The notes under the pieces were generated by a model. The model searched no databases. It saw nothing but the letters and a program-made list of their open reading frames with translations, and had not been told where the DNA came from. Shown here in pieces: positions 44,922-54,213 of a stretch of DNA of 64,000 nucleotides (position 1 is the first letter of the stretch; every line of letters starts with the position of its first letter). The stretch is from contig NZ_NFLE01000021.1 in the NCBI RefSeq assembly GCF_002160755.1, forward strand, positions 1 to 64,000. The letters run 5' to 3'. The position numbers were made by a program, and so were the translations under genes. This DNA is from Lachnoclostridium sp. An14. Its GTDB lineage: Bacteria; Bacillota; Clostridia; Lachnospirales; Lachnospiraceae.

Positions 44922-45028
44922 CAGAAACCCTCCTGTTTTGTAATCCCCTATTATCTGTAGTATACCATCTGTCTATGAAGTCCCTGTGAAGAAACTATTA
45001 TTTTTTTATAACTTTTTTTAAGTCCTTC

Positions 45029-45583
45029 CTATAAGTTTTTTAAAACTTTGCAAGGATTTCCCACGGCGACCACCCCGGAGGGGATGTCTTTCGTCACCAC
45101 GCTGCCGGCTCCGATCACTGAGTTGTCGCCGATGGTCACTCCCGGCAGGAGAATGGCTCCGGCTCCGATCCACACGTTTTCCCCGATGACCACGGGTTTG
45201 TTGTACTGGAGGTTCTTCCGGCGCAGCTTTGGCTCTAAGGGATGGCAGGCGGTGGCGATGGTCACATTGGGGCCGATCATGGTGCCGCTACCTATGGTGA
45301 TCCAGGTGTCGTCCACCATGGTGAGATTATAATTGATATAAACCCGGTCCCCTAAGCGCAGGAAATGGCCGCCCCAGTTCGCGTGAAACGGCGCCTCCAC
45401 AATGCAGCCTTCCCCCACCTGGGCAAACATCTCCCGCAAAAGGGCATCCCGCCGCGCCTGCTGCTGCGGCCGGGTGTGGTTGTATTCGTACATCAGTTCC
45501 ATACATCGCTCATGCTCTGCCTCAAAACAGGGATCCATCGGATCGTAAAGCTCCCCGGAGTGCAGCTTTTCCCAGCTGTCCAT
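45029..45583 (-). CDS. Sugar O-acetyltransferase (maltose/galactoside type)
   Basis: 184 residues. N-terminal Mac domain (about 1-55, SGELYDPMDPCFEAEHERC) followed by left-handed beta-helix hexapeptide repeats ending IGAGAILLPGVTIGDNSVIGAGSVVTKDIP. The active-site His lies in ATACHPL. Acetyl-CoA-dependent acetylation of maltose, galactosides or surface sugars; the acceptor is unknown. Confidence 0.9.
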   Translation of the reverse strand: MDSWEKLHSGELYDPMDPCFEAEHERCMELMYEYNHTRPQQQARRDALLREMFAQVGEGCIVEAPFHANWGGHFLRLGDRVYINYNLTMVDDTWITIGSGTMIGPNVTIATACHPLEPKLRRKNLQYNKPVVIGENVWIGAGAILLPGVTIGDNSVIGAGSVVTKDIPSGVVAVGNPCKVLKNL

Positions 45584-45699
45584 AGGTATGATTCCGTCCT
45601 TTCCTCTCTCATTTCTGGCTCATTCCGGCGCAGTTTCCGCCGCGCCTGTCCTGTCTCTATTATGACGGATTTCCTCCCGGATTGCAACCGGGAAAGGCG

Positions 45700-45772
45700 A
45701 AAAAAAGGAGCTCCCGCCAGCCAGGCATCTTCTGCCTGCGCCGGTCAGGCGCTCCCTTTCTTTTTCTTTGGT
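45700..45772 (-). terminator. Terminator after SpoIIQ-like gene
   Basis: On the minus strand GGGAGCGCC...GGCGGGAGCTCC encloses a GGCAGAAGATGCC hairpin and is followed by TTTTTTTCG. About 14 bases after the stop at 45786. Confidence 0.8.
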
Positions 45773-45785
45773 TTTCCGCGTTTTC

Positions 45786-46610
45786 CTACTCCAGGTAGTC
45801 CAGGGGATCCACCGGCTCTCCCGCGTGAGTCATCTCCAGGTATACGTTTGAGCCCTCCACGGAATAATATTTCGTGGGCTCTGCCACATATCCCAGCAGG
45901 CTGCCTTTTTCCACGTAGTCGTTCACCGCCACGGGGATCTCCTTCAGCTGGCCGCAGGTGGCCGCGTACTCATTTCCCAGATCCAGAACCACGTAGTTGC
46001 CCAGCTCCTCGTTGTTTCCCACCTCTGCTACCCTGGCGGACGCCGGGGCGTAGACGGGCTCGCTCACCTCGCTCTGCACCACGATGCCGGGGCTGCACTT
46101 ATACTGCTCCAGGGTGGGGAAATAGGTGGTGGTATCCATACTGTAGTCGATGAGCACCGCCCCCCGCACCGGCCACCCAAGGGTGTCCGTGTCCGCGAAG
46201 TTTAACACCATGGGAGCGGCCGCGTCCTTTCCGGCTCCGGCCTGGGCCGTGTCATACTCCCAGTCCTCTCCCTCTCCGGCCTCAGGCTCCGCGTCCGCGA
46301 AACTGCCGTTTTCCTGAGACGAATCCTCCTCCGGCCCGGCATCCGCCAGAGCGTTTTCCTCCTGCACCGCCCCGTCCTGGGACGGATCGTCCTCCAGTTC
46401 CGAGGCTCCGGCTAACTGCCCGGCCTCTCCTTCCAACCCGGCGGCGGGGCCCTTTTCGTCCTCCATGGACAGGTAGGGATTTTCCTCCTCCAGTCCTCCG
46501 CCTCTCTGGATGGTCACCACGCCTGCTGCGGCTACGATAGTCAGCAGGCCCAACACCAGCATGACAAGAAATAACTTATCCTTGAACATCTGCCTTACTT
46601 TATTTTTCAC
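45786..46610 (-). CDS. SpoIIQ-like M23-fold membrane protein, active site lost
   Basis: 274 residues using the GTG at 46610 with AGGTGAT upstream. Membrane helix (about 12-32), long acidic low-complexity linker (about 40-125), then an M23/LytM fold (about 145-274) recognisable by WPVRGAVLIDY and VNDYVEKGSLLGYVAEP. The zinc ligands are missing: the HxxxD segment reads DYSMD and the HxH segment ATCGQL. Some SpoIIQ proteins lack zinc ligands and act as scaffold with SpoIIIAH around the forespore. It follows spoIID by 40 bases. Confidence 0.78.
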   Translation of the reverse strand: MKNKVRQMFKDKLFLVMLVLGLLTIVAAAGVVTIQRGGGLEEENPYLSMEDEKGPAAGLEGEAGQLAGASELEDDPSQDGAVQEENALADAGPEEDSSQENGSFADAEPEAGEGEDWEYDTAQAGAGKDAAAPMVLNFADTDTLGWPVRGAVLIDYSMDTTTYFPTLEQYKCSPGIVVQSEVSEPVYAPASARVAEVGNNEELGNYVVLDLGNEYAATCGQLKEIPVAVNDYVEKGSLLGYVAEPTKYYSVEGSNVYLEMTHAGEPVDPLDYLE

Positions 46611-46650
46611 GTTTATCACCTCGGTACTATTCTTACCAAAGCGGTGACAG

Positions 46651-47565
46651 TTATACAGATGTGAGAACAATATTTTTATAAAAATATCCCAAAAGCTCCT
46701 CCGCCGTCCATCCTTCCCCGGCCCGCCGGTTGGCCCCGTACTGACTGAACCCGTAGCCGTGGCCGATGCCCTTGGTCATCGCCCGCAGCCCGCCGTCGTA
46801 CTCCTCAAAGGAAAAACAGGGGGAAACCAGCCCCAGGGCGTACTGTACCTCCTCTCCCGTGTAGGCCTTCGTGCCGATCTGCACCCGGCGCACATACCCG
46901 GCCCCGTCCGTTTCCAGGATCTGGATGGCCCCCGGCAGCTCCTCCGCCGTCACCTCTCCCGCCCCCGGGATGGACCGGATCCGCTCCGCAAATTCCTCTC
47001 TGGAAAAGGTCACCGCCTGGAGATAGCCCTCCGCCTCCAGATCCTCCGGACACTCCGCCGGCTCCAGATAGGGGTATCCCTCTCCCCCGGACCTGGTTTT
47101 TCCGGCGCTGGCCCGGCAAAACAGCGGCTCGATCAGCTCCCCCTCCCAGGTGATCACTAACCCCCTGGTGGCCTCCGCCGCCGCCTTCAGTTTCTGATAG
47201 TTCTCCGCTGCCGACTCGCCCCAGAGCCTGGCCAGCTGCTTTCCCTCCAGGTAGTCCAGATCCAGGGCCGACTCCGGGATCTCATTTTCCTCTCCCATCC
47301 GGCTGCAGATGTAAGTCCTGGCGATGATGGCCTGGGCCTTCAGGGTTTCCTCCCCGTAATCCGCCGGAATCTGCACCGCCAGCACCCCGGCCAGATATTC
47401 CTCCAGATCCATGTAGGCGGAGGTCTCCCCCCGATCTAACAGCACACGCCTCCCGCCTAAAGCCCCGGCCGTCCCGTTCTGCCCCTCCACCGTGCCTGTC
47501 CACGCCATGGTCACAATATAGGGAAACAGCAGCACAAACAGCAGGGCCGCCGCCAATTTCCGCAT
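46651..47565 (-). CDS. spoIID: SpoIID/LytB domain protein
   Basis: 304 residues from the ATG at 47565 (AAGGGGG upstream). Membrane helix (about 3-22), then the SpoIID fold: LEEYLAGVLAVQIPADY (54-70), ETLKAQAIIARTYI, and a late GHGYGFSQYGANRRA (about 268-282). SpoIID cuts peptidoglycan during engulfment. The conserved catalytic Glu of the (S)EMP motif is Gln65 here (AVQIP). Paired with the SpoIIQ-like gene, consistent with an engulfment function. Confidence 0.87.
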   Translation of the reverse strand: MRKLAAALLFVLLFPYIVTMAWTGTVEGQNGTAGALGGRRVLLDRGETSAYMDLEEYLAGVLAVQIPADYGEETLKAQAIIARTYICSRMGEENEIPESALDLDYLEGKQLARLWGESAAENYQKLKAAAEATRGLVITWEGELIEPLFCRASAGKTRSGGEGYPYLEPAECPEDLEAEGYLQAVTFSREEFAERIRSIPGAGEVTAEELPGAIQILETDGAGYVRRVQIGTKAYTGEEVQYALGLVSPCFSFEEYDGGLRAMTKGIGHGYGFSQYGANRRAGEGWTAEELLGYFYKNIVLTSV

Positions 47566-47621
47566 AAAAAATCCCCCTTTCACAAACCGCTGTTAACAGC
47601 ATATGAAAGGGGGGATGGATT

Positions 47622-50099
47622 TTATTCCTGATCAGCGGCCGCTTTGTCAAGACTTACGTGGATTTTGGACAGATGCCAAATATCTCTCACGTACTCCTCG
47701 ATGGTGCGGTCGGAGGTGAATTTTCCGGAATGCGCCACGTTTAAGATGGCTGCCTTTGCCCACCAGGACTCGTCGCGGTACGCCTGGTCGATGCGCTCGT
47801 GAGCCTCCGCGTAGGAGCGGAAATCCTTCAGAATAAAGTAGGTGTCCGCCTTGTCGCTGCTCTTGGTGTTGAGCAGGGAGTTGTAGATGTCGCGGAACAG
47901 CTCCGTATCCTGGGGCGCGTAGTAGCCGTTGATGAGCTGCATCAGCACACGGCGGATGTCCTGGTCATTGTTGAAGATGTCCATGGGATTGTAGCCGCCG
48001 TTCTTCTCGTAGCCGATGACCTCGTCAGAGCTCATGCCGAAGATGAAGGCGTTATCCTTGCCCACTTCCTCCACGATCTCCACGTTGGCTCCGTCCATGG
48101 TTCCCAGGGTCAGGGCGCCGTTTAACATAAACTTCATGTTTCCGGTACCGGACGCCTCCTTGCTGGCGGTGGAAATCTGCTCGCTGACGTCAGCGGCGGC
48201 AAAGATCATCTCCGCGTTGGATACCCGGTAGTCCTCGATGAACACCACCTTGATCTTTCCGCCGATGCTCTTGTCGTTGTTGATCACGTCGGCTACGGAA
48301 TTGATCAGCTTGATGGTCAGTTTCGCCCGCTTATAGCCCGCTGCCGCCTTGGCGCCGAAGATGAAGGTTCTGGGCACCATATCCATGTTGGGGTTGTCCT
48401 TTAACTTGTTGTACAGGTACATCACATGGAGAATGTTCATCAGCTGTCTCTTGTACTCATGAAGCCTCTTGACCTGCACGTCGAAAATGGAGCGGGGATC
48501 CACGTCAATGCCGTTGTGCTCCTTGATGTACTTGGCCAGGCGCACCTTGTTGCGGTACTTGATGTTCATGAATTCCTGCTGGCACTTCTTGTCGTCGGCG
48601 TACACGGCCAGTTTCTCAATATGGGACAGGTTGGTGATCCAGTCGTCGCCCACCTTCTCCGTCACCCAGTCTGCCAACAGCGGATCGCCGTGGAGCAGGA
48701 ACCGTCTCTGGGTAATGCCGTTTGTCTTGTTGTTGAACTTCTGGGGCATCATCTCGTAGAAGTCCCGCAGCTCCTGTTTCTCCAGGATTTCCGTGTGGAG
48801 CCTTGCCACGCCGTTCACGGAAAAGCTGCCTACGATGGCCATGTAAGCCATGCGCACCTGTCCGTCGTGGATCACGGCCATACGGCTTACGCGGCCGGGA
48901 TCGTTGGGGTACTTCTTCTGGATCTCTGCCACAAAGCGGCGGTTGATCTCCTCCACGATCTGGTAGATTCTGGGGAGCAGGCGGGAGAACAGCTCAATGG
49001 GCCATTTCTCCAGGGCCTCCGCCATGATGGTGTGGTTGGTGTAGGCGCAGGTTCTGGTGGTGATGTCCCAGGCCTCCTCCCAGCTTAAGCCCTCCTCGTC
49101 CATGAGGATTCTCATTAACTCCGGAACTGCCACTGTGGGATGGGTGTCGTTCATCTGGAACACCACCTTGTCCGGCAGCTCGAAGATGTTGTTGTGGTTC
49201 TCTTTAAACTTGCGGATGGCAAGCTGCACGCTGGCGGAGATGAAGAAATACTGCTGTTTTAATCTCAGCTCCTTGCCGGCGTAGTGATTGTCGTTGGGGT
49301 AGAGCACCTCTACCAAGTTCTTGGCCAGGTTCTCCTGCTCCACCGCCCGGTTGTAGTTTCCGCGGTCGAACTCGGAAAGGTTAAAGCTGTCCACCGGCTG
49401 GGCATCCCAGATGCGCAGGGTGTCCACCACGTTGTTGCCGTAGCCCACCACCGGCAGGTCGTAGGGAACAGCCATGACGGACTGATAGCCCTTCTGGACG
49501 AAGTTGTTCTTGTGGCCGTCCCACTGGATGTCCACGTAGCCGCCGAATTTTACCTCTGTGGCGTACTCGGCGCGGCGCACCTCAAAGGGATAGCCGTCCT
49601 TTAACCACTCGTCCGGCACCTCCACCTGGAACCCGTCCTTGATTTTCTGCTTAAACATACCGTAGCGGTAGCGGATTCCGCAGCCGTAGGCCGGGTAGCC
49701 GAGCGTGGCCAGGGAATCTAAAAAGCAGGCTGCCAGACGGCCCAGGCCGCCGTTTCCAAGGGCCGGATCCCGCTCCTGATCCTCGATCACATTTAAGTCA
49801 AAGCCCAGCTCCTCCAGAACCTCTCTGACCTCTTTCTGCGCGCAGATGCTGATGATATTGTTTCCCAGATACCGTCCCACCAGAAACTCCATGGACAGAT
49901 AATACAGTTTCTTGGAGTCCTGCTTTAAAATCTCCTTCTGGGTGGCGATCCACTCGTCAATGATCACATCCTTCACCGCGTAGGCCACCGCCTGGTACGC
50001 CTGAGCCGGCGTCACCTCGTCAATGGTTTTGCGGAACAGGTTTCTGGCGTTCGCGATCACACTCTTTTTAAACGTTTCCTTATCAAATCCCTGATACAT
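47622..50099 (-). CDS. glgP: Glycogen/alpha-glucan phosphorylase
   Basis: 825 residues, full length for GT35. Substrate channel RRFLLHGDPLLADW, and the pyridoxal-phosphate site EASGTGNMKFMLNGALTLGT with the cofactor Lys. It releases glucose-1-phosphate from alpha-1,4-glucan. The start is 15 bases after the ileS stop, so it can be read through from ileS and come under its T-box. Confidence 0.97.
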   Translation of the reverse strand: MYQGFDKETFKKSVIANARNLFRKTIDEVTPAQAYQAVAYAVKDVIIDEWIATQKEILKQDSKKLYYLSMEFLVGRYLGNNIISICAQKEVREVLEELGFDLNVIEDQERDPALGNGGLGRLAACFLDSLATLGYPAYGCGIRYRYGMFKQKIKDGFQVEVPDEWLKDGYPFEVRRAEYATEVKFGGYVDIQWDGHKNNFVQKGYQSVMAVPYDLPVVGYGNNVVDTLRIWDAQPVDSFNLSEFDRGNYNRAVEQENLAKNLVEVLYPNDNHYAGKELRLKQQYFFISASVQLAIRKFKENHNNIFELPDKVVFQMNDTHPTVAVPELMRILMDEEGLSWEEAWDITTRTCAYTNHTIMAEALEKWPIELFSRLLPRIYQIVEEINRRFVAEIQKKYPNDPGRVSRMAVIHDGQVRMAYMAIVGSFSVNGVARLHTEILEKQELRDFYEMMPQKFNNKTNGITQRRFLLHGDPLLADWVTEKVGDDWITNLSHIEKLAVYADDKKCQQEFMNIKYRNKVRLAKYIKEHNGIDVDPRSIFDVQVKRLHEYKRQLMNILHVMYLYNKLKDNPNMDMVPRTFIFGAKAAAGYKRAKLTIKLINSVADVINNDKSIGGKIKVVFIEDYRVSNAEMIFAAADVSEQISTASKEASGTGNMKFMLNGALTLGTMDGANVEIVEEVGKDNAFIFGMSSDEVIGYEKNGGYNPMDIFNNDQDIRRVLMQLINGYYAPQDTELFRDIYNSLLNTKSSDKADTYFILKDFRSYAEAHERIDQAYRDESWWAKAAILNVAHSGKFTSDRTIEEYVRDIWHLSKIHVSLDKAAADQE

Positions 50100-50114
50100 A
50101 TTGCCTCCTACATT

Positions 50115-53100
50115 TTAGTCGGTGAGCTTTTCCACTCCCAACATCACTTTCTCCCCGTTAATATTCCACTCCTTGGCATAGCCGCCGGTCTGGCCGTAAA
50201 CAGCCTGATCCGCCATCACTTCGCCTAAGATGGTGCTCTCATTCTCCTTCAGGACCGTCTCTACCTTTTCGTTGTCCTGCACGTAAACGGCGATGTGATC
50301 CATCACCTCAAAGCCGGCTTCCTTTCTCATGGTCTGGATCTTGCTGACGATCTCGCGGACGAAACCTTCCTCGATCAGCTCCGGCGTCAGGTTCGTGTCC
50401 AGAACCACCGTCATCACATTGTCTCCCTCGGATACAAAGCCATCCTTCTGGGCCATGTCGATGAGCAGGTCATCCCTGGTCAGCTCCACAGAAACGCCGT
50501 CGAAATCGAAGGTGAGGACGCCCGTCTCATTTAAGGTGTCCATGGCCTCGTTTCCGTCGATCTCGGAGAGGGCCTTGCGGATATTGTTTAACTGCTTGCC
50601 GTACTTGGGGCCTACGGTCTTTAACTGCGGTTTGAAGGTGTAGGAAGTGAACTCCCGCACGTCGTCGGTAAACTCCACCTTCTTCACATTCAGCTCGTCC
50701 TCGATGATCTCCTGGTAGAACTCCGGCAGCACCTTGCCCTTTACAAACATCCGTCCGATGGGCTGGCGGTTCTTGATGGCGGCCGTATTTCTCGCGGCGC
50801 GGCCCATCACCACCACCTTCAGCACTTCGTCCATCTTCTCCTCCAGATCCTTGTCGATCATCTCCTCGCAGACAGCGGGGAAATCGCAGAGATGGATGCT
50901 CTCCGGCGCGGTTTCGTCGATCTTTCTCACCAGGTTCTGGTAAATGTCCTCCGTCAGGAAGGGCACCATGGGCGCCGCCGCCTTGCACACGGTCACCAGG
51001 GCGGTGTACAGGGTCATGTAGGCGTTCACCTTGTCCTGCTCCATTCCCTTGGCCCAGAAACGGCTGCGGCTTCTTCTTACGTACCAGTTGCTCATGTCAT
51101 CCACAAAGTCCTGAAGGGCGTTGGCCGCCTCCGGCACCTTGTAGTCGTTTAAGCAGGCGTCCACCGTTTTTACGGTGCTGTTTAACTTGGACAGGAGCCA
51201 TTTATCCATAACCGGGAGCTTGTCGTACTCCAGGGTGTATTTTGTAGCGTCAAAATTGTCAATGTTCGCGTAAAGCACGAAGAACGCGTAGGTATTCCAC
51301 AGGGTTCCCATAAACTTTCTCTGGCACTCCTGCACGGCCTTTCCGTGGAACCGCTTGGGCAGCCAGGGGGCGCTGTTGATGTAGAAATACCAGCGGATGG
51401 CGTCGGCTCCGTAGGTCTCCAGGGCCTCGAAGGGATCCACCGCGTTTCCTTTGGACTTACTCATCTTCTGGCCGTTCTCGTCCTGCACATGGCCCATAAC
51501 GATGACGTTCTTAAAGGGCGCCTTGTTGAAAATCAGGGTGGAGATGGCCAGGAGGGAATAGAACCAGCCTCTCGTCTGATCCACCGCCTCGGAGATGAAA
51601 TCCGCCGGGAACTGGGATTCAAACAGCTCCTTATTCTCAAAGGGATAATGGTGCTGGGCGAAGGGCATGGAACCGGAATCGAACCAGCAGTCAATCACCT
51701 CCGGAACCCGGTGCATTTCTTTGCCGCACTCCGGACAGGTGATGGTCACCTTGTCGATGAAGGGACGGTGGAGCTCGATGTCCTCCGGGCAGTTCTTTGA
51801 CATCTTCTTTAATTCCTCGATGCTGCCGATGGCGTGCTGGCAGCCGCACTCACACTCCCAGATATTTAAGGGGGTGCCCCAGTAGCGGTTGCGGCTTAAG
51901 CCCCAATCCTGCACATTCTCCAGCCAGTCGCCGAAACGGCCCTTGCCGATGCTCTCCGGCACCCAGTTGATGGTGTTGTTGTTGCGGATTAAGTCCTCCT
52001 TCACGGCGGTCATCTTGATGAACCAGGATTCTCTCGCGTAGTAGATCAGAGGCGTGTCGCATCTCCAGCAGTGGGGATAGCTGTGCTCAAACACGGGAGC
52101 CTCAAAGAGCAGGCCTCTCTCCTCCAGATTCTGGAGCACCATGGGATCGGCCTTCTTTACAAACACGCCGGGCCACGGCGTATCCGCCGTCATCTCGCCT
52201 TTTCCGTCCACCAGCTGCACGAAGGGCAGGCCGTAGTTTCTTCCCACCTTGGAGTCGTCCTCACCGAAGGCCGGAGCGATGTGTACCACGCCGGTACCGT
52301 CAGTCAGAGTCACGTAAGTGTCGCAGGTTACGTAGAACCCTCTCTTTTTCTGTTTCTCCGCCACCTTGGCAGCGCAGTCAAATAAGGGCTCATACTCTTT
52401 ATTCTCCAGCTCCCGTCCCACATAGGACTCCAGGACCTGGTACTCTCCCAGTTTGCCCAGAACGGTCTCCACCAGGGCCTCTGCCATGTAGTACACCTTT
52501 CCGTCTCCCGCCTTTACCTTCACATAGGTCTCGTCGGGATGGACGCAGAGGGCCACGTTGGACGGCAGGGTCCAGGGGGTAGTGGTCCATGCCAGGATGT
52601 AGGCGTCCTCGCCCTTCACCTGGAAACGGACGATGGCGGAGCGCTCCTTTACATCCTTATAGCCCTGAGCCACCTCGTGGGAGGACAGAGGAGTGCCGCA
52701 GCGGGGGCAGTAGGGCACGATCTTAAAGCCCTTGTAAAGCAGGCCCTTGTCCCAGATCTGCTTTAAGGCCCACCACTCGGACTCGATAAAGCTGTTGTGA
52801 TAGGTCACGTAGGGGTTGTCCATATCCGCCCAGAAACCGACGGTATTGGAAAAGTCCTCCCACATTCCCTTATATTTCCATACACTCTCCTTGCAGTGCT
52901 CGATAAACGGCTCCAGACCGTACTCCTCGATCTGCTCCTTGCCGTCTAAGCCCAGCATCTTCTCCACTTCCAGCTCCACCGGAAGTCCGTGAGTGTCCCA
53001 GCCGGCCTTTCTGGGCACCATGCAGCCCTTCATGGCGCGGTATCTGGGAATCATATCCTTTATAACGCGGGTCAGCACGTGGCCAATGTGAGGTTTCCCG

Positions 53101-53252
53101 TTTGCTGTGGGCGGTCCGTCATAGAACACGTAGGGAGTCCCCTTTGCCCTGGTCTCGATGCTTTTCTCAAAAATGTGGTTGTCTCTCCAGAATGTTTCAA
53201 CTTTTTTCTCTCTGTCCACAAAATTGAGATCCGTGGATACTTTGTCGTACAT
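50115..53252 (-). CDS. ileS: Isoleucine-tRNA ligase
   Basis: 1045 residues from the ATG at 53252 (AAGGAGGAAA upstream; the longer frame to 53360 has no support). HIGH motif as GKPHIGHVL (about 56-64), KMSKS as QKMSKSKGNAV (about 600). The length and lack of the bacterial C-terminal zinc finger fit the eukaryal-like type 2 enzymes, often mupirocin-resistant. Expression should be controlled by the T-box at 53690-53935. Confidence 0.96.
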   Translation of the reverse strand: MYDKVSTDLNFVDREKKVETFWRDNHIFEKSIETRAKGTPYVFYDGPPTANGKPHIGHVLTRVIKDMIPRYRAMKGCMVPRKAGWDTHGLPVELEVEKMLGLDGKEQIEEYGLEPFIEHCKESVWKYKGMWEDFSNTVGFWADMDNPYVTYHNSFIESEWWALKQIWDKGLLYKGFKIVPYCPRCGTPLSSHEVAQGYKDVKERSAIVRFQVKGEDAYILAWTTTPWTLPSNVALCVHPDETYVKVKAGDGKVYYMAEALVETVLGKLGEYQVLESYVGRELENKEYEPLFDCAAKVAEKQKKRGFYVTCDTYVTLTDGTGVVHIAPAFGEDDSKVGRNYGLPFVQLVDGKGEMTADTPWPGVFVKKADPMVLQNLEERGLLFEAPVFEHSYPHCWRCDTPLIYYARESWFIKMTAVKEDLIRNNNTINWVPESIGKGRFGDWLENVQDWGLSRNRYWGTPLNIWECECGCQHAIGSIEELKKMSKNCPEDIELHRPFIDKVTITCPECGKEMHRVPEVIDCWFDSGSMPFAQHHYPFENKELFESQFPADFISEAVDQTRGWFYSLLAISTLIFNKAPFKNVIVMGHVQDENGQKMSKSKGNAVDPFEALETYGADAIRWYFYINSAPWLPKRFHGKAVQECQRKFMGTLWNTYAFFVLYANIDNFDATKYTLEYDKLPVMDKWLLSKLNSTVKTVDACLNDYKVPEAANALQDFVDDMSNWYVRRSRSRFWAKGMEQDKVNAYMTLYTALVTVCKAAAPMVPFLTEDIYQNLVRKIDETAPESIHLCDFPAVCEEMIDKDLEEKMDEVLKVVVMGRAARNTAAIKNRQPIGRMFVKGKVLPEFYQEIIEDELNVKKVEFTDDVREFTSYTFKPQLKTVGPKYGKQLNNIRKALSEIDGNEAMDTLNETGVLTFDFDGVSVELTRDDLLIDMAQKDGFVSEGDNVMTVVLDTNLTPELIEEGFVREIVSKIQTMRKEAGFEVMDHIAVYVQDNEKVETVLKENESTILGEVMADQAVYGQTGGYAKEWNINGEKVMLGVEKLTD

Positions 53253-53465
53253 GATTTTCCTCCTTACTCTTTCCGCAGCATGGCGGCCATCCGGTCTGTC
53301 CGGTACACACCCGTTCCTCCAGGGCAGAGCCTTATGTCTTCTTATAATAAGTATAGACAAAAATGGCTGGCTACAACGGCTGGCGAACCATGGAAACCGG
53401 CTGCGCCGTTTCCATGGGCGGTTTTCCCGCGGTGTCCTGTTCCTTTTCTGTGCTAAACCAATCTG

Positions 53466-53586
53466 TGTTTCACCCGCGCTGACTGGCGGCTGCGCCAGCA
53501 GCTATTTTCCTCTGCGCGGAGTGCGTTTCCCGGGAAACTTTTTCGTCATAGACAAATGTCATGGGAAACCAGGTTTCCTGTGACCT
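53466..53586 (+). repeat. Multi-hairpin repeat, copy 9
   Basis: Lacks the first hairpin; has GGCTGCGCCAGCAGC, CTGCGCGGAGTGCG and a last hairpin GTCATGGGAAACC/GGTTTCCTGTGAC. It is the ileS-proximal member of a tandem pair in the ileS leader. Confidence 0.8.
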
Positions 53587-53692
53587 AAAAAGTGTGCGCC
53601 ATGGCGCGCACTCGCGCCGGAGCGCGGCTGCGCCAGCAGCTATCTTCCTCTGCGCGGAGTGCGCATCGGGAGTTTTTTTGTCATAGACAAAA
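53587..53692 (+). repeat. Multi-hairpin repeat, copy 10
   Basis: GTGTGCGCC/GGCGCGCAC, CGCGCCGGAGCGCG, GGCTGCGCCAGCAGC and GCGCGGAGTGCGC are intact. The last hairpin is short: TTTTTTGTC-ATA-GACAAAAAA (53674-53694), whose right arm is the U-tract of the T-box terminator. Confidence 0.88.
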
Positions 53693-53935
53693 AAGCCCCG
53701 TCCTGTACAATCAGGACGAAGCCTTCCAAACATCTCCGTTTAACCACCTATTGCTGCATACTGTCATATGAGTTCTCTGTAACGTGAGAATTACGTCCTG
53801 GCCTACTGATCTTCAGCCGGCGACTCCGGAGTGATCTTCGCTCATGCCCTACTCATACCGGACTCCCACCCTTCCCGGCTCGCTGACATTTTCCGGCACT
53901 GCTACTCTCTCCTTCACAGTCTTTCTATTATTAAC
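53690..53935 (-). ncRNA. T-box leader of ileS
   Basis: On the minus strand the leader shows a T-box Stem I: GGAGAGAGTAGCA, CAGCGAGCCGGGAAGG and GTGGGAGTCCGGTATGAG. GAAGATCAG at 53806-53814 offers ATC, an isoleucine codon, as specifier. The antiterminator T-box is a variant, AGGTGGTTAAACGGAG, with TGGT to pair with an ACCA tRNA end. The terminator is GGCTTCGTCCTG...CAGGACGGGGCTTTTTTG (53690-53724). Uncharged tRNA-Ile would let transcription pass into ileS. Confidence 0.88.
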
Positions 53936-53941
53936 TCCTTC

Positions 53942-53970
53942 AGTATAAATTTCCTATTATAAAATGTCAA
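53942..53970 (-). promoter_or_regulatory. Promoter of ileS
   Basis: TTGACA (53965-53970), 17 bases, TATACT (53942-53947) on the minus strand, just before the T-box leader. The resulting 5' leader is about 680 bases. Confidence 0.85.
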
Positions 53971-54133
53971 GGAGATTCTATCCTCCGCCCCCTAAAATGT
54001 CCCCACAGCGCGGCAAAATGTCCGTGTACGGCGGCATTTCCGGTCTCCCGGAGGATTTCCCTTCCCAATGGCCGGCGCAGGGCAGACGCAGGCGTCTTTG
54101 CCGGCGGCTGCCCCACTTTTTTCGCCAACCCGC

Positions 54134-54161
54134 TTGCTATTTCCCCTGATTGTGCTATACT
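54134..54161 (+). promoter_or_regulatory. Promoter of pncB
   Basis: TTGCTA (54134-54139), 16-base spacer, TATACT (54156-54161), about 50 bases before the ATG at 54214. The stretch 53971-54133 before it holds nothing I recognise. Confidence 0.6.
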
Positions 54162-54213
54162 ACCTAAAAACTAAGCGCTACGGCGCCAACTCGGAACCGC
54201 GAGGAGGATCATT

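Noticed and set aside
48426-49088. Plus-strand frame of 220 codons opposite glgP
   Set aside because: Antisense shadow of a full-length conserved enzyme.
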